A DNA stretch of 64,000 bases. It comes from Chloroflexota bacterium (lineage in GTDB: Bacteria; Chloroflexota; Anaerolineae; Aggregatilineales; J027). The stretch's first letter is position 1. Every line of letters starts with the position of its first letter. Made by a program: the position numbers and the translations under genes. The stretch spans positions 186,001-250,000 of the forward strand of contig JABFGB010000004.1 of assembly GCA_013112715.1 (NCBI GenBank), written 5' to 3'. This document shows positions 34,478 through 43,635 of this stretch, piece by piece. Below the pieces are notes generated by a model. It was not told the DNA's origin. It saw only the letters and a program-made list of their open reading frames with translations, and did no database searches.

Positions 34478-35659
34478 TTAGGAATTCCACCAGCGAATGA
34501 GTGTATCAAGGGCCTGATCTAGCACATTGTCCGGTATACCCAGACTCATACGGACATACCCGCGCCCATCTTCACCATAAATCGAGCCTGCCGCCATCGA
34601 AATTCCGGCCTCCAGCAGGCAACGATCCGTATAACCCACATCATCACCATCTTGTACCCTTGCCCATACATAGAGCGACCCACGCGGCGGTGCATCAATT
34701 TCTAGGCCGATTTGTGGTAGAGCAGCAATGATTTTATCCCGACGAATGGCATAACGCAGGTTGCGTTCTGCAATCCATTCGTGCGGGGTCGTATCAAGCG
34801 CGGTGATTCCTGCTTCATAAATAGCGTGGAAGTGACCGCTGTCTACATTGCTTTTGACTTTTAACAGGGCCGCCAATGCTTCGGCATTCCCGACTGCTGC
34901 CCCCAGTCGCCAGCCGGCCATATTATGCGATTTCGACAGGCTCATAAACTCAATGGTGATGTCTTTTGCCCCGTCTGGTAGCAATGCACTCGGCGCAATC
35001 GGTTCCCCATCATAGACCAACTCAAAATAGGGATTGTCGGAACACAGCAGGATGCCATATTTACGACAAAACGCGACGGCATTTTCATAGTATTCTAGCG
35101 AGGCCAATGCCCCGGTAGGATTATTGGGGTAATTCAGCCACAACAGTTTGGCCCGCTGGCGGATGTCTTCGGGAATATCTTCCAGCACAGGCAAGAAATT
35201 CGTCTCGGCCCGCATTGGCATAATATAGACTTCGGCCTCCGCTAATTGTGCGCCCATCGCATAGGCGGGATAGGCCAAGCTGGGTACGAGCACCACATCG
35301 CCCGGCCCAACCATCGCCAGCATAAAATTGACGATGCCTTCTTTCGAGCCAATCAGTGGCAGGACTTCGTGTTCTGGGTCTAATTTAATGCCAAAGCGGT
35401 TGTCATAGTAACGCGAGACGGACTTACGAAAAGCTGGCGTGCCTCGATACCCGGCATAGCCGTGTTTATTTGGCTGGCTGGCAACGGTGGCAAGGGTCTC
35501 AATCACAGCACTTGGCGGCGGCAGATCGGGACTGCCCATATCCACTTGAATAATCTCGCGGCCCTGCATCCGTAATTCATGCAACCGCTGTCCGATGATG
35601 GCAAAGGGATAGTCGGGTAGATTCTCGACCCGCGCAGCAAGGGAGAAGTTTTTGATCAT
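34478..35659 (-). CDS. PLP-dependent aminotransferase, class I/II
   Basis: 393 residues of the fold-type I aminotransferase family. Visible: N-terminal QVDMGSPDLPPPSAVIETL, the PLP-ring region LLWLNYPNNPTGAL (Asn that binds PLP), the active-site Lys in MSLSKSHNMAGWRLG, and the C-terminal Arg in GYVRMSLG. It is of the LL-diaminopimelate/aspartate group; which amino acid is used is not settled. Its start overlaps the stop of the M28 peptidase gene by 4 bp, so they are translationally coupled. ATG at 35659. Confidence 0.9.
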   Translation of the reverse strand: MIKNFSLAARVENLPDYPFAIIGQRLHELRMQGREIIQVDMGSPDLPPPSAVIETLATVASQPNKHGYAGYRGTPAFRKSVSRYYDNRFGIKLDPEHEVLPLIGSKEGIVNFMLAMVGPGDVVLVPSLAYPAYAMGAQLAEAEVYIMPMRAETNFLPVLEDIPEDIRQRAKLLWLNYPNNPTGALASLEYYENAVAFCRKYGILLCSDNPYFELVYDGEPIAPSALLPDGAKDITIEFMSLSKSHNMAGWRLGAAVGNAEALAALLKVKSNVDSGHFHAIYEAGITALDTTPHEWIAERNLRYAIRRDKIIAALPQIGLEIDAPPRGSLYVWARVQDGDDVGYTDRCLLEAGISMAAGSIYGEDGRGYVRMSLGIPDNVLDQALDTLIRWWNS

Positions 35660-36723
35660 TGTGCCTCGACTTGTAAGACTCCGGTTTGAAGTAAATACAT
35701 CTCTACGACACTGCCTACCCGATCTAAGCTGTTCGCACTCAACTTATCCAGTGTGTCGGCAGTGGTATGCCAATAGGGATAGTCAAAATCAATAATGTCT
35801 ACTGCTGGGATGCCCTGTTCGATAAACGGCAGATGATCATCAGTTATGGTGTAACGAGGTTCTGCGACGAATTGGTCGGCAAAACCTAATTCAGCCGCTA
35901 ACTGCCAGAGTGCCGCTGTGTATTCAGGGGCATTATTGATTGAATTACGCTCGTAATAGAATGTTTGCCCGACTTTTTCCGTTTCCATATTCAAGCCGAT
36001 ATATTCACGATCTGTATCGGCCTCACCCACCATATCGAACAAAATCATCAGGTTAAAGTTTTCGGGCGCGACCCCCAATTGGTCGAGATGGCTTGCCATA
36101 TAACGCGACCCCAAAATCCAATCCCAGCCGGGGATACGTCCGTTATCTTCCGCGTCGAAAAATACCAACCAGATTTGATTATTTTCGGTAATTGCATAGT
36201 GGTCATTGACCATTTCTGCCATTTCCAATAACACGGCGGCGCTGCTGGCGGCGTCGTTTGCACCCAGCACCGGATCGCCTTGTAACAGTGGGTCGGGGTC
36301 ATTGTCGGCAATCATGCGGGTATCATAATGCGAGGCCAGCATGGTAATGGGGCCTGTGCCGCGCTTGGCAATGATATTCCGCACCGAATAGGTCTGCCCG
36401 TTGGCATCATAGGGAAATTCTTGGGTTACGACTTCCCAACCCGCCGTCTCAAGGGCTTCAATAATGGCGTTCCCTGTTTTGGTGAGGGCTTCGCTCCCCA
36501 CCGGACGTGGGCCAAACTCGACTTGCATAGCCGCAAATTCCAATGCCCGTTCACCATCAAAATACGGCGGCGCTTCAGTCGCTTCATCGGTAGCAGCGGG
36601 GGTATTCTCTTGCGCCCGCACGGGTTTGGGATCATTGGAATCATTTTGGAGGAGCACTACTCCAATTATGACCATACCACACAATACGAGCATTAAAACC
36701 AGTAAACGAGTTCCTTTTGACAT
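35656..36723 (-). CDS. M28-family zinc aminopeptidase, membrane-anchored
   Basis: 355 residues. An N-terminal hydrophobic helix (LLVLMLVLCGMVIIGVVLL) anchors the protein outside. The zinc ligands of M28 peptidases are present: LASHYDTR (His, Asp), VLGANDAASS (bridging Asp), FFDAEDNG (Glu/Asp), ILFDMVGEAD, and a C-terminal His in YPYWHTTADT. It should cut N-terminal residues from extracellular peptides. Downstream of trmFO by 15 bp and overlapping the aminotransferase start, so likely co-transcribed. Confidence 0.92.
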   Translation of the reverse strand: MSKGTRLLVLMLVLCGMVIIGVVLLQNDSNDPKPVRAQENTPAATDEATEAPPYFDGERALEFAAMQVEFGPRPVGSEALTKTGNAIIEALETAGWEVVTQEFPYDANGQTYSVRNIIAKRGTGPITMLASHYDTRMIADNDPDPLLQGDPVLGANDAASSAAVLLEMAEMVNDHYAITENNQIWLVFFDAEDNGRIPGWDWILGSRYMASHLDQLGVAPENFNLMILFDMVGEADTDREYIGLNMETEKVGQTFYYERNSINNAPEYTAALWQLAAELGFADQFVAEPRYTITDDHLPFIEQGIPAVDIIDFDYPYWHTTADTLDKLSANSLDRVGSVVEMYLLQTGVLQVEAQ

Positions 36724-36738
36724 ATACGAGAAGTTCCT

Positions 36739-38082
36739 TTAGTTGGTTGGAGAGAGTATTGCAAAACCGTGTTCGGCGGCATACTGCTCAAGATCATGCA
36801 GCGCCCGATTGACATAGGCCATCTTGCGCTTCTGTTTATCTTTAATGAGATCAGGAAATTTGGGCAGCAAATCAAAATTTGCCTTCATAGGTTGGAAATA
36901 TTTAGGTTCGGCATGAGTAACATAATGGCACAATGCGCCGATCATAGTGGTGTTGGGGAGCGTCCACAGCGCCTTGCCATTTAGCCAATTAGCGGCGTTT
37001 AAACCTGCCATTAGTCCGGTAGCGATATTGCCTGCATAGCCTTCTACACCTGTGATTTGCCCTGCAAAAAATAAATCCTCCCGTGTTCTAAATTGCAAAG
37101 TAGGATGTAGCAAACTAGGGGAGTTGATAAATGTATTGCGGTGCATCTGACCGAGCCGTGAGAACTTGGCATTTTCCAAGCCGGGTATCATGCGGAAGAC
37201 CCGTTCTTGTTCGGGCCATTTCAGATTGGTCTGGAATCCAACCAGATTATAAAGCGTGCCTGCCAGATTATCCTGACGAAGCTGGACAACCGCATAGGGG
37301 CGCTTGCCAGTGCGGGGGTCAAAGATTCCAACCGGACGCATCGGGCCAAACGCGAGGGCTTTTTCACCCCGACTGGCGATTTGTTCGACAGGCAGACAGC
37401 CCTCAAAAAAATGAGGGTCTTCCTGTTCAAAGTCGCGCAATTGAATGCGCTCTGCCGAAAGCAGGGCCGCAACAAACGCCTCATATTCGTCTTTGTTCAT
37501 CGGGCAGTTGATATAATCGCCCTCTTCGGTGTCACCCCGTCCCCACCGATTAGCCCGAAACGCGATGTCCATGTTGATTGAATCACCCGTAATCAGCGGG
37601 GTCAGTGCATCGTAAAAATAGAGATATTCTTCACCTGTCAGTCGTGCGATATCCGCAGCCAATGCCGGGGAGGTCAATGGCCCACTGGCGATGATGGTGG
37701 GTTCATTGGGGATTTGGGTGACTTCTTCGCGGATCAGGGTGATGCGTGGATGGGCTTGAATCGCGCCTTCGATCTCATCGGCAAATTTTTGACGATCCAC
37801 CGCCAATGCCCCACCTGCTGGAACGGAGGCGGCTTCGGCAGCACGCATCAACAGCGAACCCAAACGGCGCAGTTCATTTTTTAGTAAACCAGAGGCGCGG
37901 TCAGGTAAATCCGACCCTAACGAGTTGCTGCACACCAATTCACCCAACCGATCTGTCATATGGGCCGGGGTGGTTTTCTTGGGGCGCATCTCATACAAAA
38001 TCGTATCAATGCCTTGTTCGGCGGCCTGCCATGCGGCTTCTGAACCCGCCAATCCGCCCCCAATGATGTGCAATACTGGCAT
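36739..38082 (-). CDS. trmFO: tRNA m5U54 methyltransferase TrmFO (folate/FAD-dependent)
   Basis: 447 residues. The FAD-binding [17 protein letters not shown] at the N-terminus, followed by [20 protein letters not shown] and CSNSLGSD, and the C-terminal [20 protein letters not shown], are the TrmFO signature. The enzyme adds a methyl group from methylenetetrahydrofolate to uridine-54 in the tRNA T-loop. Full length for the family. It heads a minus-strand run (M28 peptidase, aminotransferase, hflX) and is divergent from the LCP gene with a 122-bp gap. Confidence 0.95.
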   Translation of the reverse strand: MPVLHIIGGGLAGSEAAWQAAEQGIDTILYEMRPKKTTPAHMTDRLGELVCSNSLGSDLPDRASGLLKNELRRLGSLLMRAAEAASVPAGGALAVDRQKFADEIEGAIQAHPRITLIREEVTQIPNEPTIIASGPLTSPALAADIARLTGEEYLYFYDALTPLITGDSINMDIAFRANRWGRGDTEEGDYINCPMNKDEYEAFVAALLSAERIQLRDFEQEDPHFFEGCLPVEQIASRGEKALAFGPMRPVGIFDPRTGKRPYAVVQLRQDNLAGTLYNLVGFQTNLKWPEQERVFRMIPGLENAKFSRLGQMHRNTFINSPSLLHPTLQFRTREDLFFAGQITGVEGYAGNIATGLMAGLNAANWLNGKALWTLPNTTMIGALCHYVTHAEPKYFQPMKANFDLLPKFPDLIKDKQKRKMAYVNRALHDLEQYAAEHGFAILSPTN

Positions 38083-38204
38083 TCGACTATGTGACCTATA
38101 CCTTATTCCAATGTTTAAGGTTATTTTACTGCGGTTGGCGCAGATTGCCTACGCCGTTATATGATTTGGGACAGTATCAGACATTTTTGGACACTTTGGG
38201 TTCT

Positions 38205-39839
38205 ATGGCATCCTCAAAAAAATCTTCACAATCAGGTCTGGTTATCTTGATAAGTTTAGCCGTGGTCGGCCTTGTGGCGGGGCTATTTGCAGTGGCCTAT
38301 GCGTGGCGGGTACGCGAACTGCGACAAACTGACAGCACCTCTACCGCTGATGCCATTAATCAAGGTCTAGCGCAATTGGATGCCACCCAAACCTCATTTG
38401 CGATTGCGGCGGCCTATACCAGCACGCCGATTCCCTCTCATACCCCATTGCCACCAACACTGACTTTTACACCAAGTGCTACTGCTACTGTGACATTGAC
38501 AGGTACACTGACGCCGACCCTGACCCCAACACCGACGGACACCCACACGCCGACTGCCACCTTTACCGAAACTCCTACACCAACCCACACGCCAACTGTA
38601 ACTGAAACACCCTCCCCTACGTTGACGCCTTCTATCACACCAACGCTGATTCAACCTAGCCTTATCCCGACATCGGTTGAGGGGGTGATTCCAACGGGTG
38701 AAGATGATACCTTGACGGTTTTGCTGATAGGCAGCGATAAGCGCCCCAATGATCCCGCCTATCGCACGGATGTCTTGGTGATTGTGCTCGTCAATAAAAC
38801 ACGCGGCACAGTCAATATGTTGTCTTTACCCCGCGACCTTTATGTGTATATTCCTGAATATGGCTATGACCGCATCAATACGGCCTCACAGCATGGCGAT
38901 TTGATGGATTATGACGGCGGTGGCACAGCCCTTTTGAAAGATACGATTGAATACAATTTGGGTATCACGGTTGACCGCTACGCCAAAGTCAATTTCAGTG
39001 GGTTTCAGAGTATCATTGATACACTGGATGGGGTAGATATTGTCGTAGACTGCCAATTGGAGGATTACCGCCTCAAAGCCGACGACCTCAACCCCAATTT
39101 ACCCGCCAATTGGATTTTGGTCACATTGACCCCCGGCTTGCATCATATGAATGGCTCAACCGCTCTGTGGTATGCCCGTTCGCGTGCCACCACCAGCGAC
39201 TTTGATCGCAACCGCCGCCATCAATTGTTGCTGCGAGCAATGTGGCAGCAGTTCCAAACCCAAAATATGTGGGACACCATTCCCGATTTGTGGAATGAAT
39301 TTCAGAATACAGTGGATACCGATCTGTCGCTGGACGAAATTTTGTCGCTGGTCTCCATCGGAGCGAACCTCAATCCTCGATTGATTGAAAGCCATTATAT
39401 CAGCCATAACGCCGTGACCGATTTCACAACCAATCAAGGCGCGATGGTCTTAAAAATGCGACCTGCTGCTATCCGCCAAATTGTCGAAGAATTTTTGACG
39501 CCCCCCACCGAAAATCGTCTGTTCCGCGAAAATCCTCGCATCGAGATTATGAACGCCAGTGGAGTTGAAGGCATGGATGTCGTGGCGCAGGAACGTTTGG
39601 CGTGGGAGGGGATCGTCGCCACCATCCATTCAGAGGCTGTTGAGGAAATCGCCGAGCAGAGTAAGATTTATGATTTTACGGGCGACACCAAAGGCAGTAG
39701 CGTAGACGTGTTGGTACGGGCGATGGGGCTGCAAAATTCGGATGTGATTGTTGAGCCAGACCCTGACCGCACCGTAGATTATCGGGTTGTTTTGGGGCAG
39801 GCCTATTATCCATGCACGGGATTGCCGCAGGTAGAATAG
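38205..39839 (+). CDS. LytR-CpsA-Psr (LCP) family protein with TP-rich stalk
   Basis: 544 residues from ATG at 38205 (MASSKKSS), since homology starts at the transmembrane helix (about 10-32); the longer frame to 38091 is less likely. After the helix comes a stalk of about 80 residues made almost only of Thr, Pro, Ser (repeating TPT/TPTL units), then an LCP catalytic domain (about 175-375: [58 protein letters not shown]) and a LytR_C-like end (about 430-540). LCP enzymes attach glycopolymers to the cell wall. The catalytic Arg and Asp residues are present. Confidence 0.92.
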   Translation: MASSKKSSQSGLVILISLAVVGLVAGLFAVAYAWRVRELRQTDSTSTADAINQGLAQLDATQTSFAIAAAYTSTPIPSHTPLPPTLTFTPSATATVTLTGTLTPTLTPTPTDTHTPTATFTETPTPTHTPTVTETPSPTLTPSITPTLIQPSLIPTSVEGVIPTGEDDTLTVLLIGSDKRPNDPAYRTDVLVIVLVNKTRGTVNMLSLPRDLYVYIPEYGYDRINTASQHGDLMDYDGGGTALLKDTIEYNLGITVDRYAKVNFSGFQSIIDTLDGVDIVVDCQLEDYRLKADDLNPNLPANWILVTLTPGLHHMNGSTALWYARSRATTSDFDRNRRHQLLLRAMWQQFQTQNMWDTIPDLWNEFQNTVDTDLSLDEILSLVSIGANLNPRLIESHYISHNAVTDFTTNQGAMVLKMRPAAIRQIVEEFLTPPTENRLFRENPRIEIMNASGVEGMDVVAQERLAWEGIVATIHSEAVEEIAEQSKIYDFTGDTKGSSVDVLVRAMGLQNSDVIVEPDPDRTVDYRVVLGQAYYPCTGLPQVE

Positions 39840-39846
39840 AGACTTA

Positions 39847-40221
39847 CTAATCTTCGGGTTCGGAAACTGAGCGGCGAATTCGATAGCGATTCGGTTTTAC
39901 AACAACCAATACTCCACGTAATTCGTCTCGATACAGATCAGCAAGTGCTTGCTTAAGAGTTTCATTGAGCGCTTTTTCATCGGCTAGACGGTAGCGGAGG
40001 ATAATTATTCCAGCATAATTTTGGGGTGGGTAGTTCAGAATATTCGAAAAATCGGTGTCTACCGTCAGCAGAACCGCATCAAGCGAAGTGGCAAGTGCCA
40101 AAACATCAGGGTCGTCGGAATCCGGTTTGATATGCTCTCGTAGTAAATAAACTTGATATCCCCATCCCACCATCAATTTAGCATATAAATCAGGCACACA
40201 ATGATCAAGTAGGATGCTCAT
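39847..40221 (-). CDS. DUF5615 PIN-like protein, probable toxin
   Basis: 124 residues. The pattern ILLDHCVPDLYAKLMVGWGY, DSDDPDVLALATSLDAVLLT, TVDTDFSNIL fits DUF5615, a PIN-nuclease-like family with acidic residues at Asp6, Asp35/Asp37 and Asp55/57. It overlaps the stop of the DUF433 gene by 4 bp in the same transcript. Such DUF433-DUF5615 pairs are widely described as toxin-antitoxin modules; toxicity is not demonstrable from sequence. Confidence 0.85.
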   Translation of the reverse strand: MSILLDHCVPDLYAKLMVGWGYQVYLLREHIKPDSDDPDVLALATSLDAVLLTVDTDFSNILNYPPQNYAGIIILRYRLADEKALNETLKQALADLYRDELRGVLVVVKPNRYRIRRSVSEPED

Positions 40222-40466
40222 GCGACAGGAATTATATCCTCATCTCGTACTACTTGACTTGCATATTCGAGACAAGCGCGGATATCTTCCGTTGTAATGT
40301 CTGGATAATAGTTTGTGATGATTTCGTCAAACGATTTGCCTCCCGCCAACAAATCAAGGATTAGATAAACCATAATCCGAGTGCCAGCAATCCGAGGTTT
40401 GCCATGACAAACTGTGCGCGAAACCACAATACGCGGGTTGAGATAGATTTCTTCGTTGGTAGCCAT
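40218..40466 (-). CDS. DUF433 protein, probable antitoxin
   Basis: 82 residues. DUF433 signature: NPRIVVSRTVCHGKPRIAGT, RIMVYLILDLLAGGKSFDEI, YPDITTEDIRACLEYA, a helix-turn-helix-like small domain. It is translated just before the DUF5615 protein with a 4-bp overlap, the usual antitoxin-first order. It probably binds DNA and its partner; autoregulation is typical of the class but not seen here. Confidence 0.86.
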   Translation of the reverse strand: MATNEEIYLNPRIVVSRTVCHGKPRIAGTRIMVYLILDLLAGGKSFDEIITNYYPDITTEDIRACLEYASQVVRDEDIIPVA

Positions 40467-40509
40467 TCAAAATTCCCTTCTCTCTATCGCTTCCATTCTA
40501 AGGCAGACT

Positions 40510-41775
40510 TTATGTCCCGGCGAGTTCTTCCGAAAATTGCAGATACTTCTTGATTTTATCTAACCCCTCGGCGTTGGATGGGGCAAGATCAACCGCTTGG
40601 CGATAGGCTTGGGCGGCTTTGTGATAATGCTCTAGCGCGAAATGGGCATTCCCCAAGACATTAAACACCCGATAGTCGCCAATCCATTGCATATCCGATT
40701 CGGCGGTTTCCAAGAGTTTATCTATTGAAGCGATCACTTTTTCATATTGGCGCATCCGATAATGACAGCGGGCGATTTGATAATGCACATTAACCGCCAG
40801 TGGATGCAGAGGATTAAAAACCAGACACGTTTGATAGGCTTCGACGGCCTGCTCCGATTTCTCTAATTTGAAATAGAGATCACCCATCGTTTCGTAGACG
40901 CGGCTCCATGTCACATCCACCCCCAATGGGCGTTTGCTGGTTTGCAAAAATTCTAAGAGATGCTCAAGCGCCTCATTTTCCCGGCGGGGGATCAGTGCCA
41001 AAATTTCACCAACAGCAAGATGGGCTTCGGTCAAAGCTTCACGGTAATTGGGCGCACCTGTATCTAAAGCATTGAGGGCTTTGGAGGCCGCTGTCAATGC
41101 CGCTTCATAATCCCCTAGTTCACGTAATACACGACTGCGTAGGATATGCACCTGTACCAGCCACGCAGCATTTTCGCCTGTTGGATAAACATCAATAGCT
41201 CGATCTAAATAATCAAGGGCTTGGGTCACTTGGCGCTGCTCGTACATTGCAATAAAGCCGAGCCGTTCGTAACAATAGGCGTGCAGGGCATAGGGGCGGC
41301 GTTCGCGGCGTAGGCTCTCTTCAAAATCGGCAATCGCTTCATCTACGCGGTTTTCGCTTAAATAAATCCGTCCACGTTGATAAAATACCCACCCACGCTG
41401 CTTAAAATGCGGGTGGCGGGTCAATATCTCGTTGTAATATTCGAGTGCTCGGTCAGTATCGCTGCGAACGGCAAAACCCAACTCCGCCAGCATGAACCGC
41501 GCTAAGTGAATATCCCCCAGTGTCATTTTGACTTCGGGCATCTCTCCCAATGACGGCGCGAGGGCGATCACTTCTTGGCTGTCCTCAAGGGCTTCGTCAG
41601 GGCGTCCATTGAGCAATCGTACCCGTGCGCGACGCAGTAACAATTGGGCACGTAAATCAGTCTGGGTATCAGAACGCAGCAGTCGTGCAATATGTAGCTC
41701 GGCCTTACGTAGGTCATTGGCTTCAAGTGCCTGATCAATCACTTCAAGTTGCGGAAATGAGGCTGTATTGAGCAT
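40510..41775 (-). CDS. Tetratricopeptide-repeat protein
   Basis: 421 residues from ATG at 41775 (MLNTASFPQLEV); the longer frame to 41985 extends over the control region of the divergent kinase gene and adds no repeat. It is a chain of TPR units with the typical W/L/G/Y/A/F/A pattern, for example QRGWVFYQRGRIYLSENRVD, VYETMGDLYFKLEKSEQAVE, ALDYLDRAIDVYP and VFNVLGNAHFALEHYHKAAQ. No enzymatic domain, no signal peptide. Probably a protein-protein scaffold; partner unknown. Confidence 0.88.
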   Translation of the reverse strand: MLNTASFPQLEVIDQALEANDLRKAELHIARLLRSDTQTDLRAQLLLRRARVRLLNGRPDEALEDSQEVIALAPSLGEMPEVKMTLGDIHLARFMLAELGFAVRSDTDRALEYYNEILTRHPHFKQRGWVFYQRGRIYLSENRVDEAIADFEESLRRERRPYALHAYCYERLGFIAMYEQRQVTQALDYLDRAIDVYPTGENAAWLVQVHILRSRVLRELGDYEAALTAASKALNALDTGAPNYREALTEAHLAVGEILALIPRRENEALEHLLEFLQTSKRPLGVDVTWSRVYETMGDLYFKLEKSEQAVEAYQTCLVFNPLHPLAVNVHYQIARCHYRMRQYEKVIASIDKLLETAESDMQWIGDYRVFNVLGNAHFALEHYHKAAQAYRQAVDLAPSNAEGLDKIKKYLQFSEELAGT

Positions 41776-41908
41776 ACTTACATCGGTTTCAGAACTCAAA
41801 CCTGCCGGGCTGGGAAAGCAGTACGGATTGGAATAATCTGACAGCCTATACGATACTAAAGTTTGGCGTGTTGTGGAATGGTTGTTAAATTTTGACGTAA
41901 ATCTTGCA

Positions 41909-41938
41909 TTGATGCACAATTGCCATTGTAAGTATAAC
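41909..41938 (+). promoter_or_regulatory. Predicted promoter of the PfkB kinase run
   Basis: TTGATG (41909-41914), an 18-bp spacer, and TATAAC (41933-41938), 30 bases before the ATG at 41968. A short palindrome TGCAT-TG-ATGCA overlaps the -35 region. Confidence 0.5.
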
Positions 41939-41967
41939 ATTCCTTTGGTGGGAAGGTGGTGACAGCC

Positions 41968-42903
41968 ATGCAAGACGAGGGTCATGTGCTGGTAATCGGT
42001 GCAGCCGGGTTCGACATCAAAGGCTATTCGTATGCCCCGCCGCAGGCTGGGACTTCGAACCCCGGACGGGTGAGCAGTAGCTTTGGTGGTGTCGGACGGA
42101 ATATCGCGGAAAATTTGGCCCGCCTTGAAGTCGAGGTCATTTTGCTTTCAGTGGTTGGGGATGACTCGCAAGGCGATTTGATTATGGCCCATGCCGCTGC
42201 TGCCGGGGTGGATGTCACCCATGTTCTGCAAATTTCGGATGGACGCTCTGGTAGTTATATCGCCATCATGGACGACAGAGGAGATTTGTCAGTAGCAGTT
42301 AGCGATTACGACATTATGCAGCGCCTTGACCCTGAATATATTCAGCAAAAAGCCGCCTTGTTTGCGGACGCGAGTATGGTGGTTACGGATCTAAACATCA
42401 GCGCGGAGGCTGTCGCCAAAATTGTGGAACTGTGTGATGCACATGATGTGCCGCTGGTAGTAGACCCGACTTCGCCTGCACGAGCTGGCAAAATCCGCCC
42501 ATTTTTGGATAAGGTCTATCTGATTACACCCAATGGGGCTGAGACCGTGCCCCTTTGCGACATCCCTGACCCGTCGCAAGATATTGCCCTTTCGGTACAA
42601 GCGGCAAAACGGATTGTCAGCAGTGGGCCTGAAATTGTCATTGTCACGTTGGGCGAAAATGGGGTAGCCTATGCGAACCCCAACGAAGCGGGACATATTC
42701 CGGCACGCAAGTCTGAAGTGGTAGATTCTACAGGTGCGGGAGATGCGTTGACGGCAGGGGTGATTTTTGGACTTGCCAACGAACTCAGTTTGGATGAAGC
42801 CATGCGTTTAGGAGTGACAGCGGCTTCCTTGACCCTCCGCAGCAGGGAGTCGGTAGTACCAGAACTGACACCCGATTTGCTTTATGAGCATTTGATTGTC
42901 TAA
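41968..42903 (+). CDS. PfkB-family carbohydrate/nucleoside kinase
   Basis: 311 residues from ATG at 41968 with GGAAGGTGG upstream; a GTG at 41956 is the alternative. Ribokinase fold: the first signature (GRVSSSFGGVGRNIAENLAR) and the second, VDSTGAGDALTAGVIFGLAN, which has the anion hole and catalytic Asp (GAGD). The opening VLVIGAAGFDIKGYSY is like pseudouridine kinases, so a nucleoside substrate is possible. Neighbours (endonuclease III, kinase) give no hint of pathway. Cytoplasmic. Confidence 0.88.
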   Translation: MQDEGHVLVIGAAGFDIKGYSYAPPQAGTSNPGRVSSSFGGVGRNIAENLARLEVEVILLSVVGDDSQGDLIMAHAAAAGVDVTHVLQISDGRSGSYIAIMDDRGDLSVAVSDYDIMQRLDPEYIQQKAALFADASMVVTDLNISAEAVAKIVELCDAHDVPLVVDPTSPARAGKIRPFLDKVYLITPNGAETVPLCDIPDPSQDIALSVQAAKRIVSSGPEIVIVTLGENGVAYANPNEAGHIPARKSEVVDSTGAGDALTAGVIFGLANELSLDEAMRLGVTAASLTLRSRESVVPELTPDLLYEHLIV

Positions 42904-42924
42904 AGTGAAACTTATTAAGCAACT

Positions 42925-43635
42925 ATGACGCAATCATCGAATAACGACAAAATAACAGCCGTTCGTCGCGCTCATTATCGCCGCATAGCTGATCAATTGG
43001 AGACGTTGTATGGCTATCCTGAATGGCGTCCTGCCTTGCCACCACTGGATGAACTGGTTAGCACAATTCTGAGTCAAAATACCTCGGATACCAATCGTGA
43101 CAAGGCATTTTTTGCTCTCAAAGCCAAATTCCTCGATTGGGAAAGTGTACGGGATGCCCCGGTTGAATTAATTGAAAGCATCATTCGACCTGCGGGATTG
43201 TCCAAACAAAAAGCTCCGCGCATCCAAGCAGCATTACACTATATCACTGAAAAACGGGGCACGCTGTCTTTGGATTTTTTGAAAGATTTGTCGGTGGCGG
43301 AGGCTAAGGCGTGGTTGACCTCTATGAATGGTATTGGCCCCAAAACCACTGCGATTATTTTGCTCTTTGCCTTCAACATCCCGGCCTTTCCGGTAGATAC
43401 CCATGTGCATCGTGTAACCGGACGGTTGGGGTTGATTGATGAAAAAACCAGTGCTGACCGTGCCCATGATGAACTAGAGGCCATTATTCCCGCCGATGAA
43501 TTTTATCCGGCCCATCTTAATATTATTCGGCACGGGCGCGAGGTTTGTAAGGCACGTAAGCCTCTATGCGAACGCTGCCCCTTAACTTCCGATTGTCGCT
43601 ATTATCAGCAGGTGGTGGAGAAACCACATGGATAA
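42925..43635 (+). CDS. Endonuclease III-like DNA glycosylase
   Basis: 236 residues of the HhH-GPD superfamily. The helix-hairpin-helix SMNGIGPKTTAIILLF contains the Lys position of bifunctional Nth, and the catalytic Asp is in FPVDTHVHRVTGRLGL. Four cysteines in CKARKPLCERCPLTSDC hold a 4Fe-4S cluster (C-x6-C-x2-C-x5-C). It removes damaged pyrimidines and nicks the abasic site. Starts 21 bp after the PfkB gene, and its stop overlaps the next gene's start by 8 bp, so it is part of an operon. Confidence 0.93.
   Translation: MTQSSNNDKITAVRRAHYRRIADQLETLYGYPEWRPALPPLDELVSTILSQNTSDTNRDKAFFALKAKFLDWESVRDAPVELIESIIRPAGLSKQKAPRIQAALHYITEKRGTLSLDFLKDLSVAEAKAWLTSMNGIGPKTTAIILLFAFNIPAFPVDTHVHRVTGRLGLIDEKTSADRAHDELEAIIPADEFYPAHLNIIRHGREVCKARKPLCERCPLTSDCRYYQQVVEKPHG

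Noticed and set aside
38440-38660. Tandem repeat of ACNCC-like units
   Set aside because: Explained by Thr-Pro codons of the LCP stalk.
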